Origin: Helicobacter didelphidarum
GTDB taxonomy: Bacteria; Campylobacterota; Campylobacteria; Campylobacterales; Helicobacteraceae
Assembly: GCF_003364195.1 (NCBI RefSeq)
Contig: NZ_NXLQ01000006.1
Span: 1 to 64,000 of the forward strand
Reading direction: 5' to 3'
Length of the DNA stretch: 64,000 nt
Both the position numbers and the translations under genes were made by a program. The first letter of the stretch is position 1. Each line of letters opens with the position of its first letter. This document shows positions 38,402 through 48,037 of this stretch, piece by piece. The notes under the pieces were generated by a model. That model did not search any database, was not told where the DNA came from, and was given only the letters and a program-made list of their open reading frames with translations.

Positions 38402-41400
38402 ATGCAAATAAACTCACAGAATACGCAACAAAAAAAGATTATTCTCATTGATACTTTCGGATTCTTTTTTCGTAGTTATTATGCGTTACCACCGCTTCAT
38501 AATTCTAAAAATTTTCCAACATCATTGCTTACAGGTTTTGCAACACTCATTTTTAATATCTTTAAAGATAATCCTCATGCAAACATTATTTTTACACTTG
38601 AGGGGCATGACAATAAACGAAAAGAAATTTTCCCACAATATAAAGCAAATCGTAAAGATACTCCCCAAGATCTTTTATTGCAACTCCCAGTGGCGATTTC
38701 ATGGCTTGAAAAAATGGGCATAACGACTCTAAAAATTGAAGGATATGAAGCAGATGATTGCATTGCAACACTCTCGAAAATCGCACAAAACAAAGGCTTT
38801 CGGGTAGAAATTATAAGTCATGATAAAGATCTCTACCAATTGATTAATGACCAAGTTCATATCTTTGATTACGCTAAAAAGAGTATAATCACAAGTCACG
38901 AATGTGAGCAAAAATTTGGTGTCTTGCCAAGTGAATTTATTACTTATCAAAGCATTGTTGGAGATTCTAGTGATAATATACCTGGCATTAAAGGAATTGG
39001 TGCAAAGGGGGCACAAAAAATTGTTACTCATTTTAAAACTTTAGAATCTTTATATAAAGCAGTAGAAAATAATCCAAAAAATGTTGAAGAAATTGTAGGG
39101 AAGAGAACTCTATCACTCATTCAAGAACATAAAGATTCCGCATTTTTAAGTCAAAAGCTCGTAACTTTGCAACAAGATTTATTACAAGATTTTGATTTTT
39201 CAGTTGCATTAAATAGCTTTCAGAAAACACCCTTATTGCAAATAACAGCAGAATTAGAAGAATATGAATTACAAAAAATTTTACAAAAAATTGGGAAATC
39301 TCTTACGAATAAGAAGCATAATCCAGAAAACTCTCTTCGTCAAAATACAATAAATACAAATCTATTGCAAAATCAATATATTGCTGATATGCCACAAGAG
39401 ATGTCTTTTGAATCTCCCTCTACATCAAATGGATTTTCTTTTCAATCACATTTAATTACAGAATCTCAAGAGTTATTTGAGATTCTAGAATCTTTACCAC
39501 CTCATATCCCAATAGCATTTGATTGTGAAACAAATGGATTAAATGTCCGTGAGGATAATATGGTTGGTTTTAGTTTTTGCTACGATGGGGTAAATGGGTA
39601 TTATGTGCCATTTTTACATGGTGGAGTTAAGCGAGATAGAAGTTTAAATTTAACTAATAATTTCATGCAAGATTCTCAACCAAATTTATGGAATCTAGAT
39701 TCTATACAGCAAGAGAACAAAACAAGCCATAATGTAAATTTTTCGCTATTTCCTATCAATACTTGTGATATTTCAAATAACAAGACACCACATCATTCTT
39801 TAGGAAACTCTCAAAAGACAACAAATCAAACTCTTCTTGAGGATTCATACCCACCAAAGCAAATTTCACAAAAAGATGCAAAAGAAGCAATTAAATTGAT
39901 TTTTACACACCCCCTCATTGGACATAATCTGAAGTTTGATTTAGCTATGACTTGGTATAATTTTGGACTTTTACCAACATTTAAAGAAACATACAAAAAT
40001 AATATAAATAATACAAATTTTTTACATAAAATAGAGATTCAAGATTCTATGGTTTTAGCATGGCTTCTTAATCCAAGCCAAAGTGTTAGTCTTGATAACC
40101 TTATGCGTGAATTTTTCAATCATGAAATGATAAGCTTTGAATCTATTGTGCCAAAGGGTGCGACATTTGATAGCATTCGTTTGGAGTGTGCTGCAAAATA
40201 TGCGAGCGAAGATGCTGTGGCAACTTATGTGCTTTACCAAAAGCTTGAAAATCTCCTTGAACCGCATTTACTTGAAGTAGCAAAAGACTTAGAATTTCCT
40301 TTTATTTATGCATTGCGTATAATGGAAGATTGTGGCATTGCAATTCATCGTGATTATTTCTTGGAACTTAAAAATGATTTTAGTGCAAGATTACATACAT
40401 TACAACAAAAAATCTATAAACAGAGTGGTTATGAATTTAATATTAATTCCCCAAAACAACTGAGTGAAATTCTTTTTGATAAATTACATCTTGATGCTAC
40501 AAATAATAAATCTCTTAGCACAAATGAAAATGCCCTTACAAACCTTATTCATCAACATGAAGTGATTCCAACATTATTGGAATATCGTGAGGCTTTTAAA
40601 CTTTTTAGCACATATATTGAACCAATCTTGAAATTAAGTACAAATAATCATAGAATCTATACTTCATTTATGCAGACAGGGACAAATACAGGGAGATTAA
40701 GTTCGAAATCTCCTAATTTACAAAATATTCCAGTAAGAAGTGAATTGGGTAGAAGCATTCGTGCCGGATTTGTAGCAGAGAAAACAAAAGTGTTGCTTAG
40801 TCTTGATTATTCGCAGATAGAATTGCGACTTTTGGCACATTTTAGCCAAGATAGTGTATTGGTAAAAGCATTTAAACACAATGCAGACATTCATGCAGAA
40901 ACAGCTAAAAGAATTTTTAAGGACAAGATCTCAATATGCAATAATTCCAATCAGAATATGAAAGATTCTATCGATAAAGATTCTCAAACTTTTGTTGATT
41001 TTAGGAATATAGCAAAGTCCATTAATTTTGGATTAATTTATGGTATGGGTGCGAGAAAATTAGCTCAAACGCTCAATATTACACAGGCTGAAGCAAAAGG
41101 TTATATTGAAGATTATTTTGCAAATTTTCCAAGCGTGAAAGAATATCTAGAACAACAAAAGAAAGAAATTTTAAAACATGGATATAGCCAAACACTTCTT
41201 GGAAGGAAAAGACATTTTGACTTTTTTAGTGCAACAGAATTCATGCGTTCAAATTATTTGCGTGAAGGGGTAAATACTATATTTCAAGGAAGTGCGGCAG
41301 ATTTAATTAAACTTAGCATGAATGCTATTGTGGAAGAATTTGATTTACTAAAGCACAATGATGTAAAAATGTTATTGCAGGTGCATGATGAGTTAATTTT

Positions 41401-41530
41401 TGAAGTGAAAGAAGAATGTGCAAAAGATATTGGAGAAAAAATTAAAGATATTATGGAAAATATTTATATGCTTCGTGTGCCTCTTGTGTGTAACCTTGCA
41501 ATCGGAAAAACTTGGGCAGATTTAAAATAA
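38402..41530 (+). CDS. polA: DNA polymerase I
   Basis: Repair and Okazaki-fragment polymerase. The start at 38402 is chosen because TAAGGA precedes this ATG, not the TTG ten codons earlier. The 1042-aa product has the 5' nuclease domain (LIDTFGFFFRSYYA, IEGYEADDCIA, SHDKDL, GDSSDNIPGIKGIGAKGA) and a 3'-5' exonuclease domain with intact Exo motifs: FDCETNGL, GHNLKFDLA and YASEDA. The polymerase domain has TNTGRLSSKSPNLQNIPVR, LLSLDYSQIELRLLAH and QVHDELIFEV. It is longer than E. coli Pol I (928 aa) because of hydrophilic inserts, chiefly about 80 residues inside the exonuclease domain (about 410-490) and about 20 in the fingers (about residue 855). Confidence 0.96.
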   Translation: MQINSQNTQQKKIILIDTFGFFFRSYYALPPLHNSKNFPTSLLTGFATLIFNIFKDNPHANIIFTLEGHDNKRKEIFPQYKANRKDTPQDLLLQLPVAISWLEKMGITTLKIEGYEADDCIATLSKIAQNKGFRVEIISHDKDLYQLINDQVHIFDYAKKSIITSHECEQKFGVLPSEFITYQSIVGDSSDNIPGIKGIGAKGAQKIVTHFKTLESLYKAVENNPKNVEEIVGKRTLSLIQEHKDSAFLSQKLVTLQQDLLQDFDFSVALNSFQKTPLLQITAELEEYELQKILQKIGKSLTNKKHNPENSLRQNTINTNLLQNQYIADMPQEMSFESPSTSNGFSFQSHLITESQELFEILESLPPHIPIAFDCETNGLNVREDNMVGFSFCYDGVNGYYVPFLHGGVKRDRSLNLTNNFMQDSQPNLWNLDSIQQENKTSHNVNFSLFPINTCDISNNKTPHHSLGNSQKTTNQTLLEDSYPPKQISQKDAKEAIKLIFTHPLIGHNLKFDLAMTWYNFGLLPTFKETYKNNINNTNFLHKIEIQDSMVLAWLLNPSQSVSLDNLMREFFNHEMISFESIVPKGATFDSIRLECAAKYASEDAVATYVLYQKLENLLEPHLLEVAKDLEFPFIYALRIMEDCGIAIHRDYFLELKNDFSARLHTLQQKIYKQSGYEFNINSPKQLSEILFDKLHLDATNNKSLSTNENALTNLIHQHEVIPTLLEYREAFKLFSTYIEPILKLSTNNHRIYTSFMQTGTNTGRLSSKSPNLQNIPVRSELGRSIRAGFVAEKTKVLLSLDYSQIELRLLAHFSQDSVLVKAFKHNADIHAETAKRIFKDKISICNNSNQNMKDSIDKDSQTFVDFRNIAKSINFGLIYGMGARKLAQTLNITQAEAKGYIEDYFANFPSVKEYLEQQKKEILKHGYSQTLLGRKRHFDFFSATEFMRSNYLREGVNTIFQGSAADLIKLSMNAIVEEFDLLKHNDVKMLLQVHDELIFEVKEECAKDIGEKIKDIMENIYMLRVPLVCNLAIGKTWADLK

Positions 41531-41617
41531 GTAAGACTTAAACTCTTTTATGGGTGTAATGTTTTAAATTATAGCTAAAAAATATTTTTGCTGATAATAC
41601 AGAATCTTTTTCAACTA

Positions 41618-43231
41618 TCATATTTCTGTATTTCTTGGTGAAATGTCTAGTTCTAAAAGTTGTTGTAGCAAGTAATCAAAGAAAGGAGAATCTCTATCTT
41701 TCATGTCTTTTTCTTGCTCTGAGTAAGTTTTTTCTTTGTATTTTTCAGATTCATCAGGTGTGATACAAGATTTTTTTGAAACCTCTCCATTTGCTTTAGT
41801 ATCATCTAATTGTTTTTGTTTGCATAAATTTTGTACATTTTCTAAAAGGCTTTTTTGAGGACTGTATATATAGTTTTGTTTATCTTGTGCTATTTGTTTT
41901 ATATTTTTAATGTGTTGGTCTAGTAAATCCGTGTCCTTTATTTGCAAGTAACCTTTGGAAGTAATATTTTGCATAACAGAATCTCGCTGTTTAATAATAT
42001 CGGGGTTTGAGTGTATTTTAGCAAGTGTTGCTCTACCAATCATAGCAGCATTATCTGCACAAAATGCAATATCGCTCATTAATAAAGTTTTATCGAACTT
42101 CTGACAAAGATTTCGTAATTTTTCTCGCAGCAGTGAATTAGCACTTGCACCACCAACAATTGCAAAATGTTTAATATGGTTAGTATTTTGCAGATATTTC
42201 TTGCATTTTTGGACAAGATGTGTTGTGGCACTTTCTTGGAAAGAGAGTGCTAAAGCACGGACATAGGGGTGAGATTGAATCTGTGTTAGAATATCATGCA
42301 ATATCGCTTCTTTTTCACATATTTCATTCTCAAGTGATTGCTTAGTTTGTATTGTTTCTTGTTGTGTAATATCGCTACAATAAGCATATAATTCTTTTAG
42401 TTTTTGTTGCATAGAAATTGCAGATTCTACAATATTCATAACTTCTAAATTACTATGAAGTTTTAAACGAAAAGCATTTTTTAAACCAGAAAAGCTAAAA
42501 TTTAATGTATTTTGATTGACAAGTGGTATTGGCAGAGAGCAATGAGTATAGATTTGTATGAAAGATTGATTTATCTTATAAGATTCATTGGGAGATTGTA
42601 TAGTTTTGTTTGCGATATTAGAGGATTTTTGTAAACAATTACCATGGGGGAAAAATTCTTGCATAGCTTCTCTTGCCAGTGTATCGATTAATACACCTCC
42701 AGGATAACCAAGTGCAAGCATCTTTGCCACTTTATCATAACATTCACCAAAACTATCATCAAGTGTTTGAGAAATAATTTTCATGTCATCATAGCCATAA
42801 CATTCAAGAATCATTGTATGTCCTCCGGAGACGAGTAGCACAGAAATGGGGAATATTTCCTCTTTTTGATTGATAAATAATGAATAAATATGTCCTTTGA
42901 GATGATTGATTCCAAGCAATGGGACACGCAATGAGAGTGCAAGTGCCTTTGCCATCATCACACCTTCTAAAAGTGAAGTAGATAAGCCTGGTTCGCAGGT
43001 TACACTGACACAAGCAATGTCATTGAAATCAAATTTATCTTGAAATTTTTGCAATAAAATTGGTAAATCTTTTGCAAAAAGTCTTGAGGCAAGTTCTGGC
43101 ACAACACCACCATAAATTTTATGATTTTCTTCTTGTGAAATTTTTGTATGCCACAAAAGTTTTGCACTTTTTATATCAGTATAAGCTAATGCACTATCAT
43201 CACAACTTGATTCAATGCTTAAAATTTTCAT
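41618..43231 (-). CDS. tsaD: tRNA threonylcarbamoyladenosine synthase subunit TsaD, extended
   Basis: Catalytic subunit for t6A37 modification of ANN-decoding tRNAs. The core has SIESSCDDSALAY, YGGVVPELASRLF, the metal-binding INHLKGHIYSLF, LVSGGHTMILE, DDSFGECYDKVAKML, FSFSGLKNAFRLKL, IVGGASANSLLREKL and CADNAAMIGRATL. At 537 aa it is far longer than the usual 330-340. There are inserts at about residues 200-235 and 280-320, and a charged C-terminal extension of about 115 residues after the last core helix (KQRDSVMQNITSKGYLQ onward). Motifs are intact, so activity is expected. The extension is unexplained. Confidence 0.93.
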   Translation of the reverse strand: MKILSIESSCDDSALAYTDIKSAKLLWHTKISQEENHKIYGGVVPELASRLFAKDLPILLQKFQDKFDFNDIACVSVTCEPGLSTSLLEGVMMAKALALSLRVPLLGINHLKGHIYSLFINQKEEIFPISVLLVSGGHTMILECYGYDDMKIISQTLDDSFGECYDKVAKMLALGYPGGVLIDTLAREAMQEFFPHGNCLQKSSNIANKTIQSPNESYKINQSFIQIYTHCSLPIPLVNQNTLNFSFSGLKNAFRLKLHSNLEVMNIVESAISMQQKLKELYAYCSDITQQETIQTKQSLENEICEKEAILHDILTQIQSHPYVRALALSFQESATTHLVQKCKKYLQNTNHIKHFAIVGGASANSLLREKLRNLCQKFDKTLLMSDIAFCADNAAMIGRATLAKIHSNPDIIKQRDSVMQNITSKGYLQIKDTDLLDQHIKNIKQIAQDKQNYIYSPQKSLLENVQNLCKQKQLDDTKANGEVSKKSCITPDESEKYKEKTYSEQEKDMKDRDSPFFDYLLQQLLELDISPRNTEI

Positions 43232-43257
43232 ATTTTCTCTTTAAAATTTTGATTTAA

Positions 43258-43266
43258 TGCTATAAT
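43258..43266 (+). promoter_or_regulatory. extended -10 promoter (TGCTATAAT)
   Basis: A perfect extended -10 lies in the 73-base gap between divergent tsaD and the deiminase gene, 39 bases before the ATG at 43305. The ribosome binding site AAGGGA follows. Confidence 0.6.
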
Positions 43267-43304
43267 TTTATCCTACATTACTAAATAAAGCTTAAGGGAT
43301 ATTC

Positions 43305-44468
43305 ATGTTTGCAGAGTGGGAAAAACAAAAAGGAATTGTGTTAATTTATCCACATGTTTTTTGTGATTTTGAGGCAAATTTAGAAGAAGTGCAAGATTGT
43401 TATGACAATATTATTGCAGAAATTCTAAAGGTTGAAAGTGTATATCTTATTATGCATCCAAAAGATAATGAAGCAAAAGAACGTGTGCAAGAATTATTAA
43501 GAAATATCGGCGAGGAAGCAAAAAACTGCAGAATCTTTGAATTTGAAAGCAATGATGTATGGGCACGAGATAGCATTGCTCTTTCCGTTAAAGAACAAAC
43601 AACAAGCCAAAAAGTTACCAACCTCGCAAATGCAATGTTTGGTGCAAATTCTGTAAAGTCTGAATCTTTAGGTTTTTTGGATAAGGTTATAAGACAAGAT
43701 TCTGAAAATGAGACTATACATCATCAATTTGCAAATTTTATTTTCAATGCATGGGGATTGAAATATAGTGCAAATTTTGATAATCAATTGAACGTGAAAC
43801 TTCACCAAGTAGGATTTTTTGATATGCTGAAAACTTATGGAATGGTGCTTGAAGGTGGAAGCATTGATTATAATGGCAATGGAATCTTGCTTACAACAAG
43901 GAAATGCCTTTTAGAACCAAATCGTAATCCAAATCTTACAAAAGAACAAATTGAAGAATCCCTCAAATCATACCTCCATGTTTCAAAGATTCTGTGGTTA
44001 GAACACGGTGAGCTACTTGGTGATGATACAGATAGCCATATTGACACACTCGCACGATTTATTAATCATGACACGATTGTATATATCCAATGTGATGATT
44101 TACAAAATCCTAATTTTACCGAATTAAATGCTATGAAGCATGAACTAGAAAATCTCGCTAAAGTGAATAATTTTAAACTTATTGCTCTACCTTTTTGTGA
44201 ATATCCCAATGATATACTTATAGAATCAGATACAGACTTACACAGGCAAATAAAACAAAATAAGCCTTATCTCCCAGCAAGCTATGCAAATTTTCTTTTT
44301 TTAAATGACAATACTTTACTTTTACCAATCTATAATAAACCAACAGATTTTAGTGCAATAGAGATTATGAAAAAAGCATTACCAGAGTATAATATTATTC
44401 CTATAAACTGCGAAGCACTGATACAGCAATATGGCAGTTTGCATTGTATAACAATGCAGATTCACTAA
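43305..44468 (+). CDS. agmatine deiminase / peptidylarginine deiminase family protein
   Basis: Member of the PPAD/AguA family, which hydrolyses guanidino groups; the Campylobacter jejuni and H. pylori homologues (HP0049) act on agmatine, giving N-carbamoylputrescine and ammonia. The 387-aa product shows ESNDVWARDS (substrate aspartate), VLEGGSIDYNGNGILLTT, LEHGELLGDDTDSHIDTLARF (catalytic His/Asp) and the C-terminal nucleophile cysteine in YGSLHCITMQ. A hydrophilic insert of about 30-40 residues lies near residues 100-140. The released ammonia would add to acid buffering by urease (inference). It stands just upstream of cmoA and may share its transcript. Confidence 0.87.
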   Translation: MFAEWEKQKGIVLIYPHVFCDFEANLEEVQDCYDNIIAEILKVESVYLIMHPKDNEAKERVQELLRNIGEEAKNCRIFEFESNDVWARDSIALSVKEQTTSQKVTNLANAMFGANSVKSESLGFLDKVIRQDSENETIHHQFANFIFNAWGLKYSANFDNQLNVKLHQVGFFDMLKTYGMVLEGGSIDYNGNGILLTTRKCLLEPNRNPNLTKEQIEESLKSYLHVSKILWLEHGELLGDDTDSHIDTLARFINHDTIVYIQCDDLQNPNFTELNAMKHELENLAKVNNFKLIALPFCEYPNDILIESDTDLHRQIKQNKPYLPASYANFLFLNDNTLLLPIYNKPTDFSAIEIMKKALPEYNIIPINCEALIQQYGSLHCITMQIH

Positions 44469-44535
44469 CACTTATTGTATTAAATATATTTGATACAAAG
44501 TGAAAATAATATAATAATTCTTACAAAGAAGTATC

Positions 44536-45120
44536 ATGAAATCATACAAACATGACATTAATAATAAAAACATTCTCTCAAGTAAAAAGAATGCAACCAA
44601 ACAAGATACAATCTTTATGCAAGATTATAATGAAAAATTTGAATTTAATAATCTTGTGGCAAGTGTTTTTGATGATATGATTGAACGTTCTGTGCCTTTT
44701 TATGAAGAAATGATGAATCTTTCAATTTACTTTATACTTGAGAATCTAAAAGACTGGACACATACAATTCAAAAAACAGATTCTGTGCAGATTCCAATTA
44801 TTTATGATTTAGGTAGTTCTACGGGAAATCTCTTATTACGATTATATGATACATTTAGCACACATAACATTTGTGCTAACCTTTATGGTATTGATAACTC
44901 ACTCCCAATGATTGAACGAGCAAAACTAAAAGCAAATGCTTTAGGTGCAGATATTACTTTTTTACATCAAGATTTTTTACAAACAACATTTCTACCAGCA
45001 GATATTATCACAGCATTTTATACATTGCAATTTATTCGCCCAATTCATCGACAAAATATGATACAAAAAATTTATAATGTGCTTAAGGAGGAGAATATTT
45101 TTATGGCTTCTTTACTATAA
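44536..45120 (+). pseudogene. cmoA: carboxy-SAM synthase CmoA, C-terminally truncated
   Basis: CmoA makes carboxy-S-adenosylmethionine for the cmo5U34 modification of tRNA. The frame matches the family well from KQDTIFMQDYNEKFEFNNLVA through IYDLGSSTGNLLL, YGIDNSLPMIERA and AFYTLQFIRPIHRQNMI to VLKEENIF, then ends after MASLL. About 50-60 residues are missing compared with family members (about 235-247 aa). They include the C-terminal helices that help close the ligand site. The missing part is not found in other frames in the 101 bases that follow. A 20-residue hydrophilic N-terminal extension is also present. Loss of function is likely; a short active form cannot be excluded. Confidence 0.65.
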
Positions 45121-45221
45121 CTAAATCAGAATATCTTACAAGTCATTGTATATAGGAATTGATTCTAAACATAAGATATACAATAACCCATAACTACTTT
45201 TATATTGGTAATATTTTTTAG

Positions 45222-45719
45222 TTAAAACTCAAGTCCGAGTGTAGCACCTATTCTGTGTGTTTCAACTTTTACACCAGACATTCTTGGTTCTTGATAAGAA
45301 CCCTCAATACCAAGGGTAATATGGAAAGGCAAACTAAATTTTACTCCATAATTAAGCGCCCAAGTGGGATTAAATGCTATATTAGTAAAATGTGAATATG
45401 CGATACCGATATAAGGAGTTATTCTAGCCATTTCAAATCCCAACAAACCACCATATTGGAAATTATTCCACCTAGATGTTTGTTCTAAAGAACCAATACT
45501 TTCCCATTTAAAGAAACCACCTATACGAAGAATACTTGGTTTCAGCCAAACTCGTGCATATGCACCACCCGAAAAAACTGCTTTGTCATCAAGATTAAAA
45601 GCTTTTACATTACCCATTGATGCTGAGAAAGAACCTCCGATTTCAGCACTAATAATTGCTGCATTGCTAACACCAACACCTAAAATACTTGCTAATATTG
45701 TTGCTTTTAGAGCTTTCAT
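45222..45719 (-). CDS. small outer membrane beta-barrel protein
   Basis: A 165-aa exported protein with a signal peptide ending near SNAA (about residue 20). Alternating beta-strand pattern (AYARVWLKPSILRIGGFFKW, YGGLLGFEMARITPYIGIAY, YGVKFSLPFHITLGIEGSY) and a terminal aromatic in IGATLGLEF suggest a small, probably eight-stranded barrel of the OmpA/OmpX-like class common in Helicobacter. No specific Hop/Hor family is identified. The single gene is preceded by an AAGGAAT ribosome binding site and lies between truncated cmoA and lpxK. Confidence 0.7.
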   Translation of the reverse strand: MKALKATILASILGVGVSNAAIISAEIGGSFSASMGNVKAFNLDDKAVFSGGAYARVWLKPSILRIGGFFKWESIGSLEQTSRWNNFQYGGLLGFEMARITPYIGIAYSHFTNIAFNPTWALNYGVKFSLPFHITLGIEGSYQEPRMSGVKVETHRIGATLGLEF

Positions 45720-45830
45720 AATTATTCCTTTTGATAAAATTAAGGCTTATACCTTTCTGGAACTACTAATATCGTCCAAATTATATTTTTTTGTAACACA
45801 ATTCAGAGTTTTTATCGTAATTACAATTTC

Positions 45831-46961
45831 TTATAAAGTATTTTTAGAATCAAGAAAATATAAAATCTCTTGCAAAATAGAATCTTTTATTTCAATTTCT
45901 AGTTCTAAAAGGGCAAAGGCTAAATCAAAATGCTCACATTTCACAAAATCTTTTTGTGTCATCAAAATATGTGTTGCATTGTGTTTTTGTAAGAGATTTT
46001 TTAAATCTTGGTAATCAAACTCTGCATGGTCAGGTAAAAAATACATAGCAACCACTTCTTTTGGTAAATATTTTTGGAGACGCATAGGATTTGCAATTGC
46101 ACTTACAAGAACAAAACATACACCATCATAAGCTGGCATGGTTTTATTATTTCTCTCTTGAAATTCATAAGAATTTTGCATAGGATTTTGCACATTTAAG
46201 GAATTATTTTTTAAAGGATCATTTGTTGTATTATCCATTATATCTGTATTGTAGGATTCCGTAGTTTGAAAGGATTGTGTATAAAAATGGATATGTGTTT
46301 TACGAATATAATCCCGTTCTTCTTTTAAATGTAAATCACAATTTTTATATGCACTCGGCAGGAATCTATAATACCCGCTTGGCAGAACAAAAGGAAAATA
46401 GGGTAATATGATTGGTTCAAGTAAAATATCAAATTTATGGAATCTAAAACGATACCCATCATCAAGAATAATAATTTTTGCTCCCAGTGTCTTTGCATAT
46501 TCTATTGCTTTCTCTCTTTTTTCGCAAACAAGCACACTACTTTTTACACATTTTGCAATCAGCATTGCCTCATCACCACTTTCTTTAACACCACATAGAA
46601 TTTTTCCTTTTAGACTTACTTCTTGTAACCCTTTTGAATGCCGTTTATAACCACGTAGGATAATGAATATATCGCCATAATTTAAAGATTCCAAATATTT
46701 TACCAACGCAATGCAGAAAGGAGTTTTACCACTTCCACCACTCACAAGATTCCCAATACTAAGAATTTTTATCCTAAAATCTTGTTTTGTTCCAATATTT
46801 TTACGAAATGTTGTGATAATATAATAAAGAAAAGAAAAGGGTAAAAGCAAAAAAGCAAGAATTTTATGCAAAAAATTGGGATAAAAAAAATATGAATCAA
46901 AAAAGCTTTGTTTATATTTTTCTGTTTGTTGAGATTTTTTTTTATGATAATTTTCTTCCAT
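45831..46961 (-). CDS. lpxK: tetraacyldisaccharide 4'-kinase LpxK
   Basis: Membrane-associated kinase that phosphorylates the 4' position of the lipid A precursor. The 376-aa product has an N-terminal membrane helix (about 30-50, FLLLPFSFLYYIIT) and the P-loop IGNLVSGGSGKTPFCIAL. ILRGYKRHSKG, GDEAMLIA and the Walker-B-like ILDDGYRFRFHKFDI follow. A hydrophilic insert (about 230-270, Asn/Thr rich) makes it longer than the usual 310-330 residues. It lies 92 bases after the PilT-like gene on the same strand with its own AAGGA site, so it may be expressed from the same transcript. Confidence 0.94.
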   Translation of the reverse strand: MEENYHKKKSQQTEKYKQSFFDSYFFYPNFLHKILAFLLLPFSFLYYIITTFRKNIGTKQDFRIKILSIGNLVSGGSGKTPFCIALVKYLESLNYGDIFIILRGYKRHSKGLQEVSLKGKILCGVKESGDEAMLIAKCVKSSVLVCEKREKAIEYAKTLGAKIIILDDGYRFRFHKFDILLEPIILPYFPFVLPSGYYRFLPSAYKNCDLHLKEERDYIRKTHIHFYTQSFQTTESYNTDIMDNTTNDPLKNNSLNVQNPMQNSYEFQERNNKTMPAYDGVCFVLVSAIANPMRLQKYLPKEVVAMYFLPDHAEFDYQDLKNLLQKHNATHILMTQKDFVKCEHFDLAFALLELEIEIKDSILQEILYFLDSKNTL

Positions 46962-47053
46962 GATTAATCCTTATTATCGCAACTTTAGAATCCCAGCAAA
47001 TGCAGTAATCGCAATATATAATAGCCTTTGCTTAGACTTACCAATTTTAACTT

Positions 47054-48037
47054 TTAAGGTTTGTGATGTTTGCTGAAATGCTGCATACCAAATTCTTTTC
47101 CCATTGATATTTGGGAATCTATTTGATTTATTTTGTTTTCTTTAATGAGGATACGAACTGCTGGATTTGCAACAAGTATTTCAAAATCAGCCCTTAATAC
47201 ATTCTCTTGCTCATAAAGCCTTTGGGTAATAATACCTTGCAAGCAATCAGCAAGGTTTGCATGTGCATTTAAATCGCCAGAGGTCATGCCCAAGATTCTT
47301 GCTATTGCATGGGAACAAGACTTGGCATGAAAACTTGCTAATACAAGATGTCCGCTAAGTGCATGATTAATCGCGAGTTTCAAAACTTCAGAATCCAAAA
47401 TTTCCCCAATTAAAATTACATCTGGATCGTGTCGCAAACTTGCCTTAAGGGCATCTCCATAACTTTGAGAATCTACCCCAATTTCTCGTTGTGTTAAAAG
47501 ACATTGCTGGCTTTCATGCTCATATTCAATAGGATCCTCAATTGTTAAAATATGTCGTCTGGAATGTATGTTTATATGATTTAACATACCTGCAAGTGTC
47601 GTGCTTTTACCAACTCCGGTAGAACCACAAACAAGCAATAATCCCGCTTCTTGCATACTTAAATGTTCTAAAATTGGTGGAGTGCCAAGTGTTTGTAAAT
47701 CAGGAATCTTTGTTCGTAAAATTCTTAGTGCAAAATGAAGATTTCTATGACTTAAAAATGTGCTTACACGACATTTGACTTGATTAACTTGAATTGTAAG
47801 GCTTTGCTCGTTGAGGTTATCAAAAGATTTATTGAATGTTTCTAAAAGATTCACTAACTCAACCTTGATATTCTCTATATCATTCTGTGTGATAGCTCCA
47901 ATGTTTGAATCTATTTTTGTGTTACATGGTGCAACAAGCACGATTTGTTTATTAATACGAAAATAAATTGAGTTATCAATGTGTATGTCACTTACATTGT
48001 AGCGAATGGCAAGATGAAAAAGTGTTGAGAGATTCAT
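47054..48037 (-). CDS. PilT-like type IV pilus/type II secretion ATPase
   Basis: A 327-aa secretion-superfamily ATPase that resembles PilT along its whole length. It begins MNLSTLFHLAIRYNVSDIHI, has Walker A CGSTGVGKSTTLAGML (Lys at about 144), the Asp box HILTIEDPIEYEHES, Walker B DVILIGEI, the His box HALSGHLVLASFHAKS and the PilT-type VANPAVRILIKENKI segment (AIRNLIRE motif region). The C terminus is shorter than PilT (about 345 aa). It overlaps the preceding membrane-protein gene by four bases. H. pylori has no type IV pilus and takes up DNA with a type IV secretion-like ComB system, so a PilT-like gene here is notable. A role in DNA uptake or secretion is inferred. Confidence 0.85.
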   Translation of the reverse strand: MNLSTLFHLAIRYNVSDIHIDNSIYFRINKQIVLVAPCNTKIDSNIGAITQNDIENIKVELVNLLETFNKSFDNLNEQSLTIQVNQVKCRVSTFLSHRNLHFALRILRTKIPDLQTLGTPPILEHLSMQEAGLLLVCGSTGVGKSTTLAGMLNHINIHSRRHILTIEDPIEYEHESQQCLLTQREIGVDSQSYGDALKASLRHDPDVILIGEILDSEVLKLAINHALSGHLVLASFHAKSCSHAIARILGMTSGDLNAHANLADCLQGIITQRLYEQENVLRADFEILVANPAVRILIKENKINQIDSQISMGKEFGMQHFSKHHKP

